Shown here piece after piece: positions 30,342 through 42,597 of a DNA stretch of 64,000 nt (position 1 is its first letter; the number at the start of each line of letters is the position of its first letter). Source of the stretch: Pratylenchus scribneri (lineage: Eukaryota > Nematoda > Chromadorea > Rhabditida > Pratylenchidae); assembly GCA_030063045.1 (NCBI GenBank), contig JAQSEB010000082.1, forward strand, positions 1-64,000. Direction: 5' to 3'. Under the pieces are notes generated by a model. It was not told the DNA's origin and searched no databases. It was given only the letters and a program-made list of their open reading frames with translations. The position numbers and the translations under genes are program-made.

Positions 30342-31033
30342 ATGGCCGAAAATAATACGGATGGCATTCCATTGGTCGATGATGGTAGATTATTTTCATT
30401 TTGTGTTTGTTTTCTTCATTGTCTGGGTTTTTAGATTCACAACCCAACATTTTGGATAAAGTGAAAAATGCGAAGCCTGCCCTGCCACTTCCTGAGCAGG
30501 AAGATCAAGAGGAAAAAGCCAGGCTGATCTCACAAATTCTTGAACTCCAAAACACCCTTCATGGCAATAAAAATTGGATAGGGTTTTGAAAAGTTTTTCG
30601 GTTTTCAGATTTGAGCCAAAGGGTGGAAAATGTGAGGGAAGAGAGTGTAAAGTTGCGATCAGAGAACATCGTGCTTGGAAAATATATAAAAAACTTGATG
30701 GGAACAACATCGCTTTTCCAGGCCACAAACACTACCAAACAACAACCAAAGTAAAAAACACATTTTCCAATTCAATGTTTCCTACATTCCATGTTGCATT
30801 CATTTAATGATATTGTCCCAGTCTATGTACCTTGTCCGGCTAAATTAAACCATTCAATGTGAATCGTACTCCCGTTCATTATATTTGTTTAATCAATCGA
30901 TTATTCGTATTTAAAACGGCTTTAACCCATATAAATAAAACATTTTGCCCGAATGATTTGAAGCAAATTTTTCAGGCTAAGGCACTATTCTTCTGATGAA
31001 GATAGCAATTTGTCTGAAGACCGACCATGGTGA
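30342..31033 (+). CDS. unc-69: Short coiled-coil protein SCOC / UNC-69
   Basis: Four exons (30342-30384, 30435-30563, 30609-30750, 30976-31033) sum to 372 nt, giving 123 residues. The SCOC core is clear: EEKARLISQILELQNTL, then LSQRVENVREESVKLRSEN and VLGKYIKNLMGTTSLFQ, a leucine-zipper coiled coil. In worms UNC-69 works with UNC-76 in axon outgrowth and presynaptic organisation; SCOC in mammals is at the Golgi and recycling endosomes with FEZ1. The second intron appears to begin GCAATA (GC-AG) after CTTCATG. The C-terminus extends beyond the core with an acidic tail (HYSSDEDSNLSEDRPW). Confidence 0.92.
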
Positions 31034-31150
31034 ACATAAATAAACGATTCGATAGTTTAATAATTAATGATAAAAAATTGCCCGTATAAAAATTTATTCA
31101 AAATTGTATTATTAAAAAAAAAACGCATTATGAATAAATAAGAAGATGGA

Positions 31151-34100
31151 TTATAATTTAATATTAGAGGCATTATTATTATTGTGGTGGTGAAATCGAT
31201 TGAAAATTTTGACCGCGTAATTTGACAAATGTGGAATGTTTGTAAAATTGATTATATCCGCATAGTAGAACATCCATTGAGCCAAAAGGTCGGAGTTGGC
31301 CGAAAGGTGATAAAGAAATTCAATGAATTGAATTTCCAATTCCTCATCCCGAAGTGAACGGAGCAAAGCGAATAGATTCCAATTTGAGGCTCTATTTTTT
31401 GATTAAATATAAATTTTTTATATAATGGAAATTATAAACCTAATAAGAGAAGCAGCCTGCCCCAAAAATGATGAATATTTGATAAATTCATTCAAAACGA
31501 GCAGCGATCGGGATGCCAATTTTCTCGTTGTTTGTTGATTTTCATTTTTCTGCAAATATTTTAAAATATTTTCATTAATTCCAAAAAATTAATTCACCTG
31601 TCCATTTGATGAATAAATTCGTTGAATGGCACCAAAGAAAAGTTCCAACAAAATATGCACATATCCCTTTGGTTCTTCCTGCTGTTCCCGTGTTGATGTA
31701 TTGACGAATTGATCCACAATTGAATGCCGAAGTGTGATGAAAATTCGCCAAAGGAGGTAAAGTGTTCGAATTTGAATAATTTCCGGTCGATTGGATGAGG
31801 CGAGCAGTTGAAAAAATAGTGATGGGGCATTTTTGTGTTCCAATATGGCCAAACATGAAATGTTCGCATCAGCATTCAAGCCATTTGAAAGATTGTTCAG
31901 TGCCAACAAAATTGTGTCAATCAAATCATCGATTCCCTTCCTGCAATATTATTTAATTATTTATTTAATAAGGATGGTAATTTATTCATGAATTTGAATT
32001 GTATTTTTATTTATTACCGACAAATTTTCATGTCGAAAAATTAATTTTTCAAAGGAATCGGGCTTCTTTTTAAATCCTATTCTGCCATTTATTTTTTTGG
32101 AATTTTCAACCTAGTTTTTGGGTTACGAACCGATTTTAGGGTTAATAGTACTCTGGAAGGGTTTATCTAGAACCAAATAATTTTTGATCCAATGGGTTGA
32201 CCATCTGGTTTTGCAAAATTTAGGTCCCGGGTTCGAATCCGCTCAAGGGCAGTTAATTTTTTCGAGCTTTGATAGGCAATTTTGTAAATTTTTACATTTT
32301 CACAGTAAACTTGAAACGAAATTCAGTAAACCTAAGTTAGTAATCCCGTTAAATTAATATAATTTTATGTATATTTTCTCAATATTTATAATAAATAATT
32401 TTACCTTTGCACACTCAAATATTTCCACTTTTCTTCGTTTTCATGGCCAGTAGCAGATGGCAAAGAAGGCGATGAATTCACCCAAACCGAGAGAAGGAAC
32501 ATCAAATTTGGAATTGCATTATTTTGTTGCAGAAATATCTGCAAAAATTCAAATTAAAATTTGTTTTTAAATTTATTTTACTTTTGCTCCCGGATGTTTT
32601 GACTGCACATTTGCAATGAATCCAACCAAATGTTTGACCATTTCCCCCTCGGTTGATGCGATCAATTGGACGGACAAACGAAGGGCATGGTCGATTTCCT
32701 GATTGGCAATTTCATTTGAATCGGAAGCCAATGCCAAACAGCGAGCAATGCATTGTAGGAGGCGTGGCGAGCCATGGTCAAGTCGAGTGGACAAAATCTG
32801 ATGAATGTGATTTAATTTATTTTTCTATGGATAATAAAATTATAATTGTCGAAATGAAAAGATTGTAATGGTCGCAGTTTTTTGGGTACCGCTCAATTAT
32901 TTGATTATGTCTTGGCTTGGGTTTAATATTTATTGAGGATACGAAGAAGGACCAAGTGGCTCAGTTGGTTAAGTTGTCCAGTTTCAGCACAAGACTAAAA
33001 GGTTCAATACCCGGTAGCGACAAATGATTTTTATGTTAACCAAAATTAGTTTAAACCGTTTAATACCCTTTAATTTTGACCAGCTCTACTCTAATTGGAT
33101 ATATGGTTTGCGAATATAGAATGAACCCTCCTTAAACCAGATAATTCTTTTGGCATTATGAACACTTTTTTTCGATACTTTCAATGCTTTTTCGGCAAAT
33201 TAAATATTTTTCTCAATTTTCATACCTGAATTCCTTTCAATCTGACAAAATGGTCCATTGGAATTTGACTCAATGCCGGCTCAATTCCCTCAATCAACAA
33301 TGAAATTAATGCGACGCATCCATGCAGCATTGGTTCATCGACGGCTTTCTCGAAAAGTTCCAAACAAATTTGCATTCCATTTGATTGATGGAAAAATCGC
33401 TTAAAATCATTTTTGTAATTTGAATTAATTATTTTAATTGAACCTTCAGTTCTCTGGACGGCTTTATCAAATGATAAATTTGCCTTAGGAATTTGTGCCT
33501 GAATCCATAATTTTCCTGCCGAAGTGCCAACATTAATTCGCGAATTATTGTCTTAAAATATTCAATTATAATAATTAATTAATTATTATAAATACCTGGG
33601 ATCTGGCTTGCCTCCTAAAAAATTCCCCCACAATTGGATGGGTGAAAAGGGTACTTAAAATATTTGTGGCGAAACGGGCATCATCCTCTTCAGAATCGGG
33701 CCTAAAATATTCCAAAATTAATTTAATTTAAATAAAAAATAACCGTAAACAAATGATCACTGCATTCAAAAATATCCCCCGATTGGCCGTTTCCAAACTG
33801 CGAATTGCATTCAGACAAACATTTCCGGCCATTGTAATTTTACTCAACAAATTCATTGTTAATGTTTTTGTCTAAAAAACAATTAAATTAAAATTGATTA
33901 ATTTAATTTACCCTTTGCTTTGTATTCGGCCTTAAAACAATTTCAATGAGCCGCTGAATAATTTGGCTAATCTGTGTTGGCTCAATGCAATAAATGAATT
34001 GTCGATCTTTGGCAATTTTGTAAAGTTGACGGAGGCCATCGAATTCTTGAATCTATAAAATTAAAAATTTAGATCTAATTAAAAATTAAAAGGTTTAAAA

Positions 34101-35590
34101 ATATTAAAATTTAAGGTCTACATTTTTATAATCAAAAAAATGTTGGTTAACCTCATCAATGGAAGTCAATTTGCTGAGGATTTGTGCCAAACATTGTTTA
34201 ATTTGTTGAAAATGGCAAGGGTCCACATTCTCAATGGAAGATGAAGAATTTGTGGCTTCATTGATTTGAGAAAGCTAAAATTTATTCATTAAAAAATATT
34301 TTTATTATTTTAAATTTACATTCAATTTCAAATTCAAAAAGTCAACGGCAACACTCAATTGCGTATCCACACTTAAATTGCTCAATTGGCTGATCGCCGA
34401 ACCATTTGAAATAATTGATGGAGTCTTTTTGGGTTTGGGAAATAATTTTGGATTAATTAAACTAAATTTACCGACGATGTGCTCGGTTTTGAATACAAAT
34501 AATGGGTGTTCATCCAATTCTCAGTCCAATTCATTGTTGGCGTCCTTTGCTTATTAGTGAATGTGCTTTGTGGACTCGAATGCGTTGTTTCACCGCCGCC
34601 ATAAATTTGTCGAAATCGTTTTATTGGGCCTGGACTCTGATTTACACTTTGATCGCTTGTTGTGGTACCGCATGATCTAAATATTTGAAAATAATTTTGA
34701 ATTATTATATAGATTAGTTACGATGGTGGGGGAGCATTTGGACCCGAAGAGCCGGCAGAACATTGCTCATTTAACAATGTTGTGTTCACATTGAATCCAT
34801 AAAACATCGAATCATTTTCTTTAAAAATAAAATACAGTAATAAAAAATGGACTCAAAAATCGGCTTTTAGTTATCTATCAGACTTTTTAAAATTCCTATT
34901 AGGCATAACATTTTGTTATATCCAGGTAAAGTGCTTTTGGAATGTACATTATAACGCCTAACATAGTGACGCCCCTAACAATGCTTTTGGAATGTACAGT
35001 ATAACGCCTAACATAGGCGTTAGTGACGCCTAACAATGCTTTTGGAATGTACATTATAACGCCTAACATAGGCGTTAGTGACGCCCCTAACAATGCTTTT
35101 GGAATGTACATTATAACGCCTAACATAGGCGTTAGTGACGCCCCTAACAATGCTTTTGGAATGTACATTATAACGCCTAACATAGTGACGCCCCTAACAA
35201 TGCTTTTGGAATGTACAGTATAACGCCTAACATAGGCGTTAGTGACGCCCCTAACAATGCTTTTGGAATGTACATTATAACATAAATACATTAATTAAAA
35301 ATGGTTTATTAATTTTTAGACTGAATTTAAAAAAAATTCGACTCGAAAAATCGCTTTTTGTGTCCAAATAACTTGTGCTTTGGTTAGAACCGGATAGGAA
35401 TTTGGCGATGTTATGTAGTCTCAAATAATTTTTTGTGCATCATTTTTTTTGGTAAAATTAATATTCATTTAGAATAAGCAAAAAACAAACCTTGAAGCGA
35501 TAGCATTTCACAATGATTATTGTCATTATCGATTAGTATAGGATCATCATTGGCCATTTGAATTTGATTATTGGGTTGAAATGGATTCAT
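31151..35590 (-). CDS. Armadillo-repeat protein, divergent beta-catenin-like (second of tandem pair)
   Basis: ATG at 35590 (MNPFQPNNQIQMANDDP) directly after a TTTTTCATAG acceptor; stop at 31151-31153; about twelve exons. Much of the product is alpha-helical repeat sequence of armadillo type: IQEFDGLRQLYKIAKDRQF, TMNLLSKITMAGNVCLNAIR, GMQICLELFEKAVDEP, LHGCVALISLLIEGIEPALS, LLQCIARCLALASDS. A Ser/Thr/Pro-rich N-terminal region precedes them. Worm beta-catenins (WRM-1, SYS-1 type) are very divergent, and this sits 241 bp downstream of another armadillo gene on the same strand, so I read it as a local paralogue. The exact subfamily is uncertain; another arm/HEAT protein is possible. One intron holds a palindromic minisatellite. 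Confidence 0.65.
32185..32330 (+). repeat. SINE-like repeat, B-box family (copy 3)
   Basis: Contains CCCGGGTTCGAATCCGCTC, a perfect tRNA B-box, followed by GTTAATTTTTTCGAGC and TTGATAGGCA. Same layout as the copies at 39.65 and 60.55 kb. In an intron. Confidence 0.75.
32865..33215 (+). repeat. GGTTTAAACC-family repeat (copy 3) interrupted by a tRNA-like element
   Basis: The left part (TTTGATTATGTCTTGGCTTG) and right part (TTAGTTTAAACCGTTTAAT, TTTTGACCAGCTCTA, ATGAACCCTCCTTAAACC) match copy 2. Between them, at 32950-33021, is a tRNA-like sequence with A-box TGGCTCAGTTGG and B-box GGTTCAATACC, so a tRNA-like copy probably inserted into an older repeat. Confidence 0.7.
34925..35283. repeat. Minisatellite with internal palindrome, about six units
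   Basis: Units of about 50-60 bp contain ATGCTTTTGGAATGTACA, then AACGCCTAACATAGGCGTT, which folds on itself, then AGTGACGCCCCTAACA. Some units lack the second half of the palindrome. It lies in the first large intron of the armadillo gene and reads open in one frame by chance. Confidence 0.92.
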
Positions 35591-35831
35591 TTCTCTCTAT
35601 GAAAAAAAAAATATAAACTATTCTTTTATACATGATAAATATTTTAAAATTAATTAAAATTTGTATTCAACAAATAAAAATGCAAAATAATTTTTTTTTT
35701 GAAATATTTATACAAAAAAATGGAATAAACAAAACATTAAAAAAAATGAGCATATAAAATGACTTGAAATAGGCAAAATAAAATGGTTGATGCAACTTGC
35801 AATTGATGGACCCGATTGGTGCATATAAAAA

Positions 35832-38800
35832 TCAAGTGAAAACATTTTGGTCCAAATCCATTCCCTGGGTCAGGAAATCGTAGAAAGTTGATTCGGATGT
35901 GTCCTAAATATTTAATTATTTTTTTAAATGCTTTAAAAATAATTCACCTCGCTCATTTGCATTTGCAATAAATCGGATATTTGTGAGCATAAATTCTCTT
36001 CAAAATGTTAATGTTTTTTTTTTGATTAAAATATAATTAAAATTGTTTATTACGTATTTCCTGATTGTCCGAAGTGGTCATCAAATATTTCAATAAATTC
36101 GTATTCCGCCAAATTGTCTTCAAATTCGGCTCCCGTTGGCAAAGTTCTTTGGCCAATTTTAGAATGGCCAAATATAAGTCGGCATTTCCAGAAATTGTGC
36201 CCAACAATTGGAATGGTTGATAATTTTCAGTGCTAAAATTTAAATAAAAATTAATTAAAAAATTAAATTAACGGACTTTAGCAGTGGTGTAATCACGGAT
36301 AAATGAAGTCGACCCGAATCAGCCACCAATCTTGTGAGCACTTCAGCCGCATTTTTCATTATTTCGGTTGATGGTTTTGAAGAAGGCTAAATTACAAAAA
36401 TTATTTTTATTAAAAAAAAATTAATTTTTTACATTAATTGTTGAATTGAAAATTAATTTCAGAAGAGTTTCCGAAATGCGAAAATCACGTGTGGCATGGG
36501 GCAGCATTACACCAGCACTCAAAATGCGACGAAAACTCTGTTAAAATTGTTTGATTTTTAGATAATTTAAAAATATTATTTACCAATAAAACAATTTTTT
36601 GCAATGGCAAATTTTCCCATTTTAAAATTAATTGATAAAGGTACATTGCTGATTCATCGTCGGCCAACTGAGAATAATTAATTCATTATCAAATGCTTTA
36701 ATTCAAATTAACCTTTTTTGAAGCCATTTGCTGTGCCTGTGTAATTTTCCCCTGGGCATTTTCTTTGTTCACTGATGCAAGGACGGAAAGGCAGTCCTCA
36801 AGGATGACTTCCAATGATTTTTCCTTTTTTGAGTCAATTGCAATTTTCAATTTCTTCAAATTTGCATTTATGATCAAATCAGAATGATGGGCAATCATAA
36901 TGATGTCAAAACATTGGGTGGCCAGCCCAACCAAATGTGGAATTGATTTTCCTTGATCCAAACTGGCCAAATAATTCTTAAATTTAAGTAATTATTTTTT
37001 AATTTAAAATTTTGTTTTACCCTTCCTTGCTCATTCATCGCAATAATATTCCGTAAAAAGCCCAGGGCATTTGCCAAATTCTTCCAAAAAATGTCCATAT
37101 CCGCTTTTGACCCTCCTTTCACCGGGAGAGTGCATTTCAGTGCAAAATGGATGGCCCGGGTCATGTCCATTTGGGCGAGCATTTGAATATCGCTGACCAA
37201 TTTGAGGCAAAGGAGGGCAATGTTCAGATCGATTAGAGCCAATTTTGGGGTTGAATCCATTTTGGAAACAATTATCTGTGTGAAAATGACATTTTTAATG
37301 GGTCAAGAGTCCACCCAAAAATCATTATAACTAAAATATATAAGGAGAAGTATTTAAATTTAACCTTAAACATAGCCCTAAGACATCTGTTTCTAGCTCT
37401 GTGAGAGCCTAAACTTACTTAGCCTTAAATTATTCTAATGAGGGATAGTGATTTAAATTATAGAGGGATTTTAGGTTAACCTCATTCTAAATTTTATTTA
37501 AATGTTTACATCGATTCCTCTGAATTGGACAAATGTTGCGGCAAAATCCATATTTTTTGAATCAACCAACGTTTTCAATGTTCGCATTGCTTGCTTGATG
37601 AAATTTTTGCTTTTATTTTGAGCCAACAATTTCAAAATTAATTCAATGCCTTGCCGGTCCACCACAAATTTCTAAAAAATATTTATTTTTTTTATTCAAT
37701 TTTCCCTCCAAATTACCTTCCAAAAATCATCGGTCCCAATCAAATCGCGCAAAATTCCCATTGCAAAAAATTGGACATTATTATCGGGGTTGCGGAGAAA
37801 ATGAAGGAGAGCAGTGAAAACGAATTCATTTCTGGCTACATCTTTTGTCCGAATGTTCGATAATGTGTTGTAAAGTGTTCGAAGCAAATGCACAATTTGT
37901 TGGTTTGTCCAATTGGCTTGTGGCGAAACTGCTTTAAAAATTTGGTCAGCCAAAATTTTCAATGTTTGAGCGGGCTGTTCGCGGACAACCTTAAATTATT
38001 ATTAATATTAATTCAATGAATTTAAAGTGGCAACCAACTTGTTGAAAATGTTCAGTTGATGATGTCGTCGCCAAAATGTCCAGCAATTGATTGACCTAAA
38101 ATTAATAGAGTATAAATCAAATAGATAATAGATCTACACCCACAAAAGACCTAAACCCAAAAGACTTATGAGGAAAAATTAATAAATTAGGCTTTTTAAA
38201 AATTCGGAGTATGGTTTTTAAGGCTTGAATTTGCTTAAATTCAAAAATTCCAAAGTCTTTTGGGTGTTAGGTTTTCATAATTTCTTACCTCTCGAGATGA
38301 TGTCAATCGATTGAAGATTAATCTAAAAATTAAAAATATTCAAATAAATGAAAATATTTCCAACCTGATAAGTTCCTGAAATTCTGCCGAATCAAAATTC
38401 ATTGGAATCTTTTTTTGCACAATTGCATCGACGAATGTATTAATTGCACTCAATGATTTTGTAACTGTTTCATTGTCATCGGGGTCACGGAATAAATCAA
38501 TACAAATTTTGATCCATTCTTTTGAATTGAATAATTCCTCTTCTTTTTTGATTAATTTGTTGGCTTTGGTAGAATCAATTTGTTGGGAATTCATCGTCAA
38601 TGTGCTCGTTGTGCTGTCGCTTGTGAACAGGCTTAGACCGGATAAACTAGTAATTGAAGGTGCCTTTAATAAAAAATTAATTATTAATTTAAAAAAAAAT
38701 TAATTAATTAATTGAACCACTTGGGGATCGAACTCTTGACCTTGAATACTAGAAGCTAGAATACTACCATTCGGTTAAATGGGCTATTAGTAAAAACCTA

Positions 38801-39409
38801 AATTAAAATTATCATATGCCCCATTGTCCCAAAACATAATCCCCTCTTTAATTCTAATTTTTAGTGTAGAAATTTCGGTATAGGGCCATAGAATTTGGCC
38901 AAATCGGGTTACTTTTTAAAACCTAATCCTGCTAAAGCAGAGCTTCAATCTAACATTAAAACTAACCCCTAAGAATTCATTTTGGCTAATTATTATTATG
39001 GCCCAAAAGATGTCAATTTTTGACATAAAAAATTGTGGATTTAATTTAATAGTTCTCATAAAAAATAGCCATACATTTGATGCCAATGGACTTGCATATG
39101 GACTTTGTTGTTGTTGAAGCCATTGTTGCAATTGCACTCGATTAATGTCAGCGGAGGGTGCACCACCAAGAGCAGCAGCCAACGGGAATGGGGGATTTAA
39201 AAATATATTTTGTTGGAAGATGCTATAAATTTTATAATTGTGATTAGAATAATTAAAAATTTAAATTACGAATTTGCCATTGCTTGAAAGGCATTTGGCG
39301 GTGGGGATGTGTGATGATGGTTTTGGATGAGTTGCGGATTAAATAGCAAAGGTGAAGAATTCAATGCAGCAGTGGAGGTGGATGGAACTTGCGAGGCCAA
39401 TCTTTCCAT
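35832..39409 (-). CDS. Armadillo-repeat protein, beta-catenin-like (first of tandem pair)
   Basis: ATG at 39409, stop at 35832-35834, more than ten exons. The N-terminus is Pro/Gln/Ser-rich (QLQQWLQQQQSPYASPLASN). The body is armadillo repeats; the best stretch is LLHFLRNPDNNVQFFAMGIL, then DLIGTDDFWKFVVDRQGIEL, then LLAQNKSKNFIKQAMRTLKT, which aligns with the middle repeats of beta-catenin ([20 protein letters not shown]-type). An acidic tail ends FYDFLTQGMDLDQ, the kind of sequence that can activate transcription. Beta-catenins act in cadherin adhesion and Wnt signalling. I cannot say which worm beta-catenin this matches. Exon joins near the middle are approximate. Confidence 0.7.
38712..38789 (-). 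repeat. tRNA-like element in an intron
   Basis: The reverse complement has a B-box-like AGTTCGATCCC and an upstream TAGCCCATTTAACCGAATGG resembling a degenerate A-box. It lacks the complete cloverleaf and is probably tRNA-derived. Confidence 0.5.
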
Positions 39410-39599
39410 TATGAAGAAAGTCGATTGAAATAATTTGTGATTTATTTGATGAATTTTGTAGAGGTGAAGTGCATTTATAATTGTTGTAAAAATGGGTTGA
39501 AGGTTGATATTCTTTGTCGTCGATTCTAAAATTGAAAGATTATTTATTGAATGTTGATTCGAAAATTGAAAAAATTTATATTATCGAATTTTTTATCCC

Positions 39600-39730
39600 G
39601 GAAATTTTCGGCCTGAAGAAAGGGGACCCTTTATTTTTTTCTCTAAATTTAAGTCTCGGGTTCGAACCCGCTCAAAGGAAAGTATTTTTTATTGAGTTTG
39701 ATTGTCATTTTTATAAATTCTAAAGCACAT
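39600..39730 (+). repeat. SINE-like repeat, B-box family (copy 4)
   Basis: Contains CTCGGGTTCGAACCCGCTC and the TTTTTATTGAGTTTGATTG tail shared with the other copies. Upstream flank of the armadillo gene. Confidence 0.7.
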
Positions 39731-40548
39731 TTCAAGATGAAATACTCTCATTTGATCGAAAAACCTGGTCCTAAAAGTGCTATTGTTACCCAAAATTTGC
39801 CTTTTTAAATTATCGATCGCCTAACAAACAATTTTGGTCAATGAACTCCCTGGGAATTCTCATTTTCAAATCTACCGGTCCGGCGTCCGGGTCATCTAAT
39901 TGTGTATTATTTGGGTGGGTAGACAGGAAGGAAGAAGAGAAGAACAACAGCAATGGAAAGTGGCCCCATCCCCAATCCATTCATTCTTCATTCGATCCCC
40001 CATTTTTGCCCTGTGCCAACATTCTTCCCCCAATTTCCCCCATTCTTCATTACTCAATGGATGCAACTGCTGTGGGAGGGGGGTTGAGTGACTAGTCGCA
40101 GAGGATGCAAGTGGGCGTGGGGAGGGGGAAACTAACCCAAACACACACATTTTTGAATGCGCAAATTGGCGTCGCTTTCGCTGGAAGGGACGACGGGCAG
40201 GCAGGCATGCGATTAATGGAAGGGGAATATGAATGGGAAGGGAACGGGGGGCAACTGGGTTGTGTTCCGAGGAGGTTTTCCCTCTGGGGTAGAAATTTAA
40301 ACGCAATAAACCATAAAAAATAAACAAACTATTAAATAATAAGGTGGTTTTTGGCAGATTTTTGCTCAAATGCTCAATAGAATAAATAAAAATGCAGATA
40401 AGTGTGCACCAAACCCGAAAAAAAAACCCGGAACCTAATTTTCAGGTCTTTCTCTGGCCTATAATTTCAATAATTTTTATTCAGCCAAATTATACTCTCA
40501 AAACTTTTTATTAAAACAAAAAATACCATTTTTCATTAGCTGGTTCAA
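39731..40548. other. Intergenic, no gene seen
   Basis: About 820 bp between the first armadillo gene and ABITRAM. It includes G-rich sequence at about 40070-40130 (GTGGGCGTGGGGAGGGGG) that may act as a promoter element. Open frames on both strands here are low-complexity and unsupported. Confidence 0.45.
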
Positions 40549-41172
40549 TCAAATATTAAACTCCTTTGGTACTTCGGCTGTTCGCCCGCTGAATGGAGAC
40601 ATCAAAATTGCAATAAATCCTTGATTGTAGGCTGCCTTGTTCAATAAATTCGGATCCTCCGCCAGTCGTTCATCATTCACTTCCAATAATGTTGCTTTCA
40701 GTCCAGCGCGGATAACGTGTTCATTACTTAATAAAAAATAATTAAATGGTTTAATTGTCGATAAATACCCATTTGAATCTTTCACAATGCAAATTCGTGT
40801 TTCCGGCGACAACTGCAGTCCACCCTTAAATTAAATGTTTATTTATCAATCTTTTTTGTTTTGAATAATATTTGATTTGTATGAATGCATAATGTAATTT
40901 TTTAAGGTTTCCCTTTTGCTTAACTATTAACTAACCTTTTTCCCTTTTCCACTCAATTCCAATTTGCTTCTGTCCTGTTTCCGTCCTTTTTTGCTCCCAA
41001 TGTCCCAAATGACCGATGATATTTCCTTTGTCATTAATTCATGTTCTGATGCCAGCGTCATAATCAAAACACCGGTTGGATGGCGCAAATAGTGGATTTT
41101 AGGGTTGGAAGCAATTGAATGGATAGTGAAACTTCTCTCCAAAACAGATGGATATTCGGGCGGTGAATCCAT
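40549..41172 (-). CDS. ABITRAM: ABITRAM/FAM206A (Simiate) homologue
   Basis: Two exons (41172-40936, 40824-40549) give 170 residues. The family pattern is recognisable: a start with PSVLERSFT, then HYLRHPTGVLIMTLASEH, KLELSGKGKKGGLQLSPETR, RAGLKATLLEVNDERL and a YNQGFIAILMSPF C-terminus, parallel to SGKFKRGAQFL, GRLMEVNE and GYIAVVLPKF of the mammalian protein. The mammalian protein binds actin and regulates its assembly and is also nuclear. It lies 177 bp downstream of PEX19 on the same strand with a TTTTCAG acceptor before its ATG, so it may be a downstream operon cistron. Confidence 0.82.
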
Positions 41173-41349
41173 AATTTTGCTGAAAAGTTTTATTTAAATG
41201 TTTAAAATTTAATAAATATTAATTGATTTTAACTTCTTTAAATGAATCAATAATTAATAAATATTTAATATCGATATTTTATAAGTGAATAAGTAGGCGG
41301 AATAAATTTAAGTGAAATGCTAATAACAATATTGTTGAGCATCGAAAAA

Positions 41350-42159
41350 TCACATAAGGACACATTCATTTTCTAATTTTTCCTGTGTCATCTCATTCTC
41401 TGAATTCATCAATCCAGTTTGCATATTGTTTGCCAATTCCGGTGGTGGAAGACCGTATTTCTGCATTTCCATCCAAAGATTTGCAATTTTCTGAGCCCGC
41501 TGTTCTTTGTCATCTTTTCCATTGTCAGTCTCTTCATCATAAAGCTTCATTAAACGTTCCAAAATCTATCAAAATTGTTTTATTTTAATATTAATCTTTC
41601 ATAAATTGTTAACCTTATATTGTTCCTTGTAGCGATGCAAAGTTTCAGAGTCCAATTCATCTTTTTTACTTTCCATAAATGGGCCAAATTTTTCATATAA
41701 TTCCTAGAATTAATAGTGATCAGAAATATAATAAAATAATTTACAAACCTTTATTGCGGGATACATTGCTTCTTTGGAAACTGCAGTCTGAACAATTGTG
41801 TCCATCAAATCATCCAAACTATTTTTTGAAAATGGTAATTTTGCAAATGTTCTTGCCAATTCTTGATCATCCGCTGCATCATTGAATAGCAAATCACTGA
41901 TTGACTTTGTAATATCTTTGTTGTTATTGCTTGAATTTGAAGTTCCAGCCGCATTTGGATCCGGTTGTTCTTGTTCATTTTCCATTGTGGTAACTAATCG
42001 CTTGAGCATTGATTCGAAATTTTCTGCAGCTTTTTTTGTAGCTTCAGTGTCCACTTTTTGCATAAATTCATCCAAATCATCATCACTTGTTTTTGGTACG
42101 GGTTTAAAGTCGTTCAAAGCATCATCAAGCAATTTTTCTAGGTCATTTTTATCACCCAT
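41350..42159 (-). CDS. prx-19: Peroxisomal membrane protein chaperone/receptor PEX19
   Basis: Three exons (42159-41749, 41703-41614, 41565-41350), 717 nt, 238 residues. The N-terminus LEKLLDDALNDF is the PEX3-binding helix. The membrane-protein-binding helices follow (ENFESMLKRLVTTME, ISDLLFND, LDDLMDTIVQTAVSKEAMYP, ELYEKFGPFME). The last four residues are CVLM, a CaaX box for farnesylation as in other PEX19 proteins. It binds newly made peroxisomal membrane proteins in the cytosol and docks at PEX3. It probably leads a two-gene operon with ABITRAM. Confidence 0.95.
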
Positions 42160-42597
42160 TTTTTAATTGATCTCTGAAATTTTCAAAATTATTTTTTAAA
42201 GTCTTTTATTATTTTTATTTTGTTTTTTGGTGGTAGGGTGGGTGGTGCAATTGATTGTGAAGTAATTTCTGTTCTTTTTGTTTAGAGCAATTAAAAATAC
42301 CTAATAAATAATATGTAACCTATAAGCTATAACCCTGTATCTCGCCTCCCGCGTAATAATAAAAGTTGCAGTTGCAGCCATGAAATGAAAAGCAAAGCAA
42401 TAAAAATAAAAACATGGAATTTAACATTATTTATGTTTGTTTTTTTATGATGATATGAGAGTGCATTCCTTTTATTTATAGAGAGAGGATTTAATGAATT
42501 TACCGCCGGTTTTCGACATTATTTATTTTCTTTGATTTTTAATATTTTAATGGAAGTTTTTATTTTTTTTCAGCTAAAAAATTAAAGAAAATAAACA
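42160..42597. promoter_or_regulatory. Divergent promoter region (prx-19 / rab-18)
   Basis: About 440 bp between divergent start codons, with a T-rich centre. No specific site claimed. Confidence 0.4.

Noticed and set aside
32950..33021. Functional tRNA gene
   Set aside because: Both internal promoter boxes are present, but acceptor ends do not pair and it is embedded in a repeat in an intron.
34899..35291. 130-residue repetitive protein on the minus strand
   Set aside because: It is the translation of the palindromic minisatellite within an armadillo-gene intron; no splice or start support.
39841..40369. Overlapping 72-157-residue frames on both strands
   Set aside because: Composition-driven open frames in GC-richer intergenic DNA; no splice sites or recognisable motifs.
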